From: Bactericera cockerelli
Taxonomy: Eukaryota > Arthropoda > Insecta > Hemiptera > Triozidae
Assembly (NCBI GenBank): GCA_024516035.1
Contig: CM044956.1
Location: 9,039,997-9,103,996, forward strand
Length of the DNA: 64,000 nucleotides
Reading direction: 5' to 3'
Positions 63,608-64,000 of this stretch are shown one piece after another. The position numbers and the translations under genes were made by a program. How positions within the stretch are numbered: position 1 is the first letter of the stretch; each line of letters begins with the position of its first letter. The notes under the pieces were generated by a model. It did not search any database, was not told where the DNA came from, and worked only from the letters and a program-made list of their open reading frames with translations.

Positions 63608-64000
63608 AAATATCTGGATCTCCAGGTTGTCACTATACTTACCATCTGGATGTCCAGGTTGTCACTATACTTACCATCTGGATGTGCAGGTTGTCACTAT
63701 ACTTACCATCTGGATGTATAGCTTGTCACTATACTTACCATCTGGATGTGCAGGTTGTCACTATACTTACCATCTGGATGTATAGCTTGTCACTATACTT
63801 ACCATCTGGATGTGCAGGTTGTCACTATACTTACCATCTGGATGTACAGGTTGTCACTATACTTACCATCTGGATGTCCAGGTTGTCACTATACTTACCA
63901 TCTGGATGTCCAGGTTGTCACTATACTTACCATCTGGATGTGCAGGTTGTCACTATACTTACCATCTGGATGTACAGGTTGTCACTATACTTACCATCTG
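63608..64000 (-). repeat. 32-bp minisatellite spanning an upstream RyR donor, at least 12 copies
   Basis: Unit (plus) ACTTACCATCTGGATGTCCA GGTTGTCACTAT; the minus strand reads CATCCAGATG|GTAAGTATAG. The phase (one base left over) fits W1, so the founder exon should lie just right of the window, where the array continues. Confidence 0.9.

Overview
The window is nuclear DNA of an animal, almost certainly an insect: spliced genes with GT-AG introns, AT-rich intergenic DNA, and many SINEs, MITEs, a Helitron and LINE fragments. I cannot fix the order or species from the sequence. Four protein-coding genes are supported. (1) IMP3 (U3 snoRNP protein), minus strand, four of its probably five exons at 436-2287. 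(2) An intronless three-KH-domain poly(rC)-binding-protein-like gene at 5345-6796, plus strand. (3) Mitochondrial aspartate aminotransferase (GOT2), plus strand, seven coding exons between 18046 and 31374, with a one-base coding frame disruption in exon 2. (4) The C-terminal ~1180 residues of a ryanodine receptor (RyR), minus strand, 22 exons from 63500 down to the stop at 36893; its 5' part lies beyond the right edge. GOT2 and RyR are convergent.

Layout: 1-2287 IMP3; 2288-5344 AT-rich spacer; 5345-6796 KH gene; 6797-8110 AT-rich spacer; 8111 to about 13.2 kb a decayed Helitron with nested SINEs and a 1.69-kb long-inverted-repeat element; 13300-14765 a 5'-truncated LINE with target-site duplication and poly(A); 15-17.1 kb old repeats and a 320-bp TG microsatellite; 18046-31374 GOT2; about 31.4-33.8 kb probable GOT2 3' UTR; 33.8-36.9 kb repeats; 36.9-64 kb RyR.

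Interspersed repeats fall into recognisable families, named here: SINE-5S (5S-rRNA-derived, several near-identical young copies with target duplications), SINE-T1 (tRNA-derived, ATT-repeat tail), SINE-T2, SINE-T3, SINE-T4 (other tRNA-headed families), SINE-D, a 129-bp PIF/Harbinger-like MITE with TTA duplications, TTAA-flanked piggyBac-like MITEs, and palindromic MITEs. Nested insertions provide built-in empty sites for several of them.

The most unusual feature is recurrent minisatellites anchored on splice junctions. In GOT2 and at least seven places in RyR, an exon edge plus its own splice site and adjoining intron is tandemly repeated from 2 to about 37 times. At RyR 48951-49575 the 39-bp unit keeps the reading frame open and presents 17 equivalent 5' splice sites, so splice-site choice could insert multiples of 13 residues into a divergent region of the channel. 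RyR also carries an inverted copy of one exon and a partial copy of another inside its introns.
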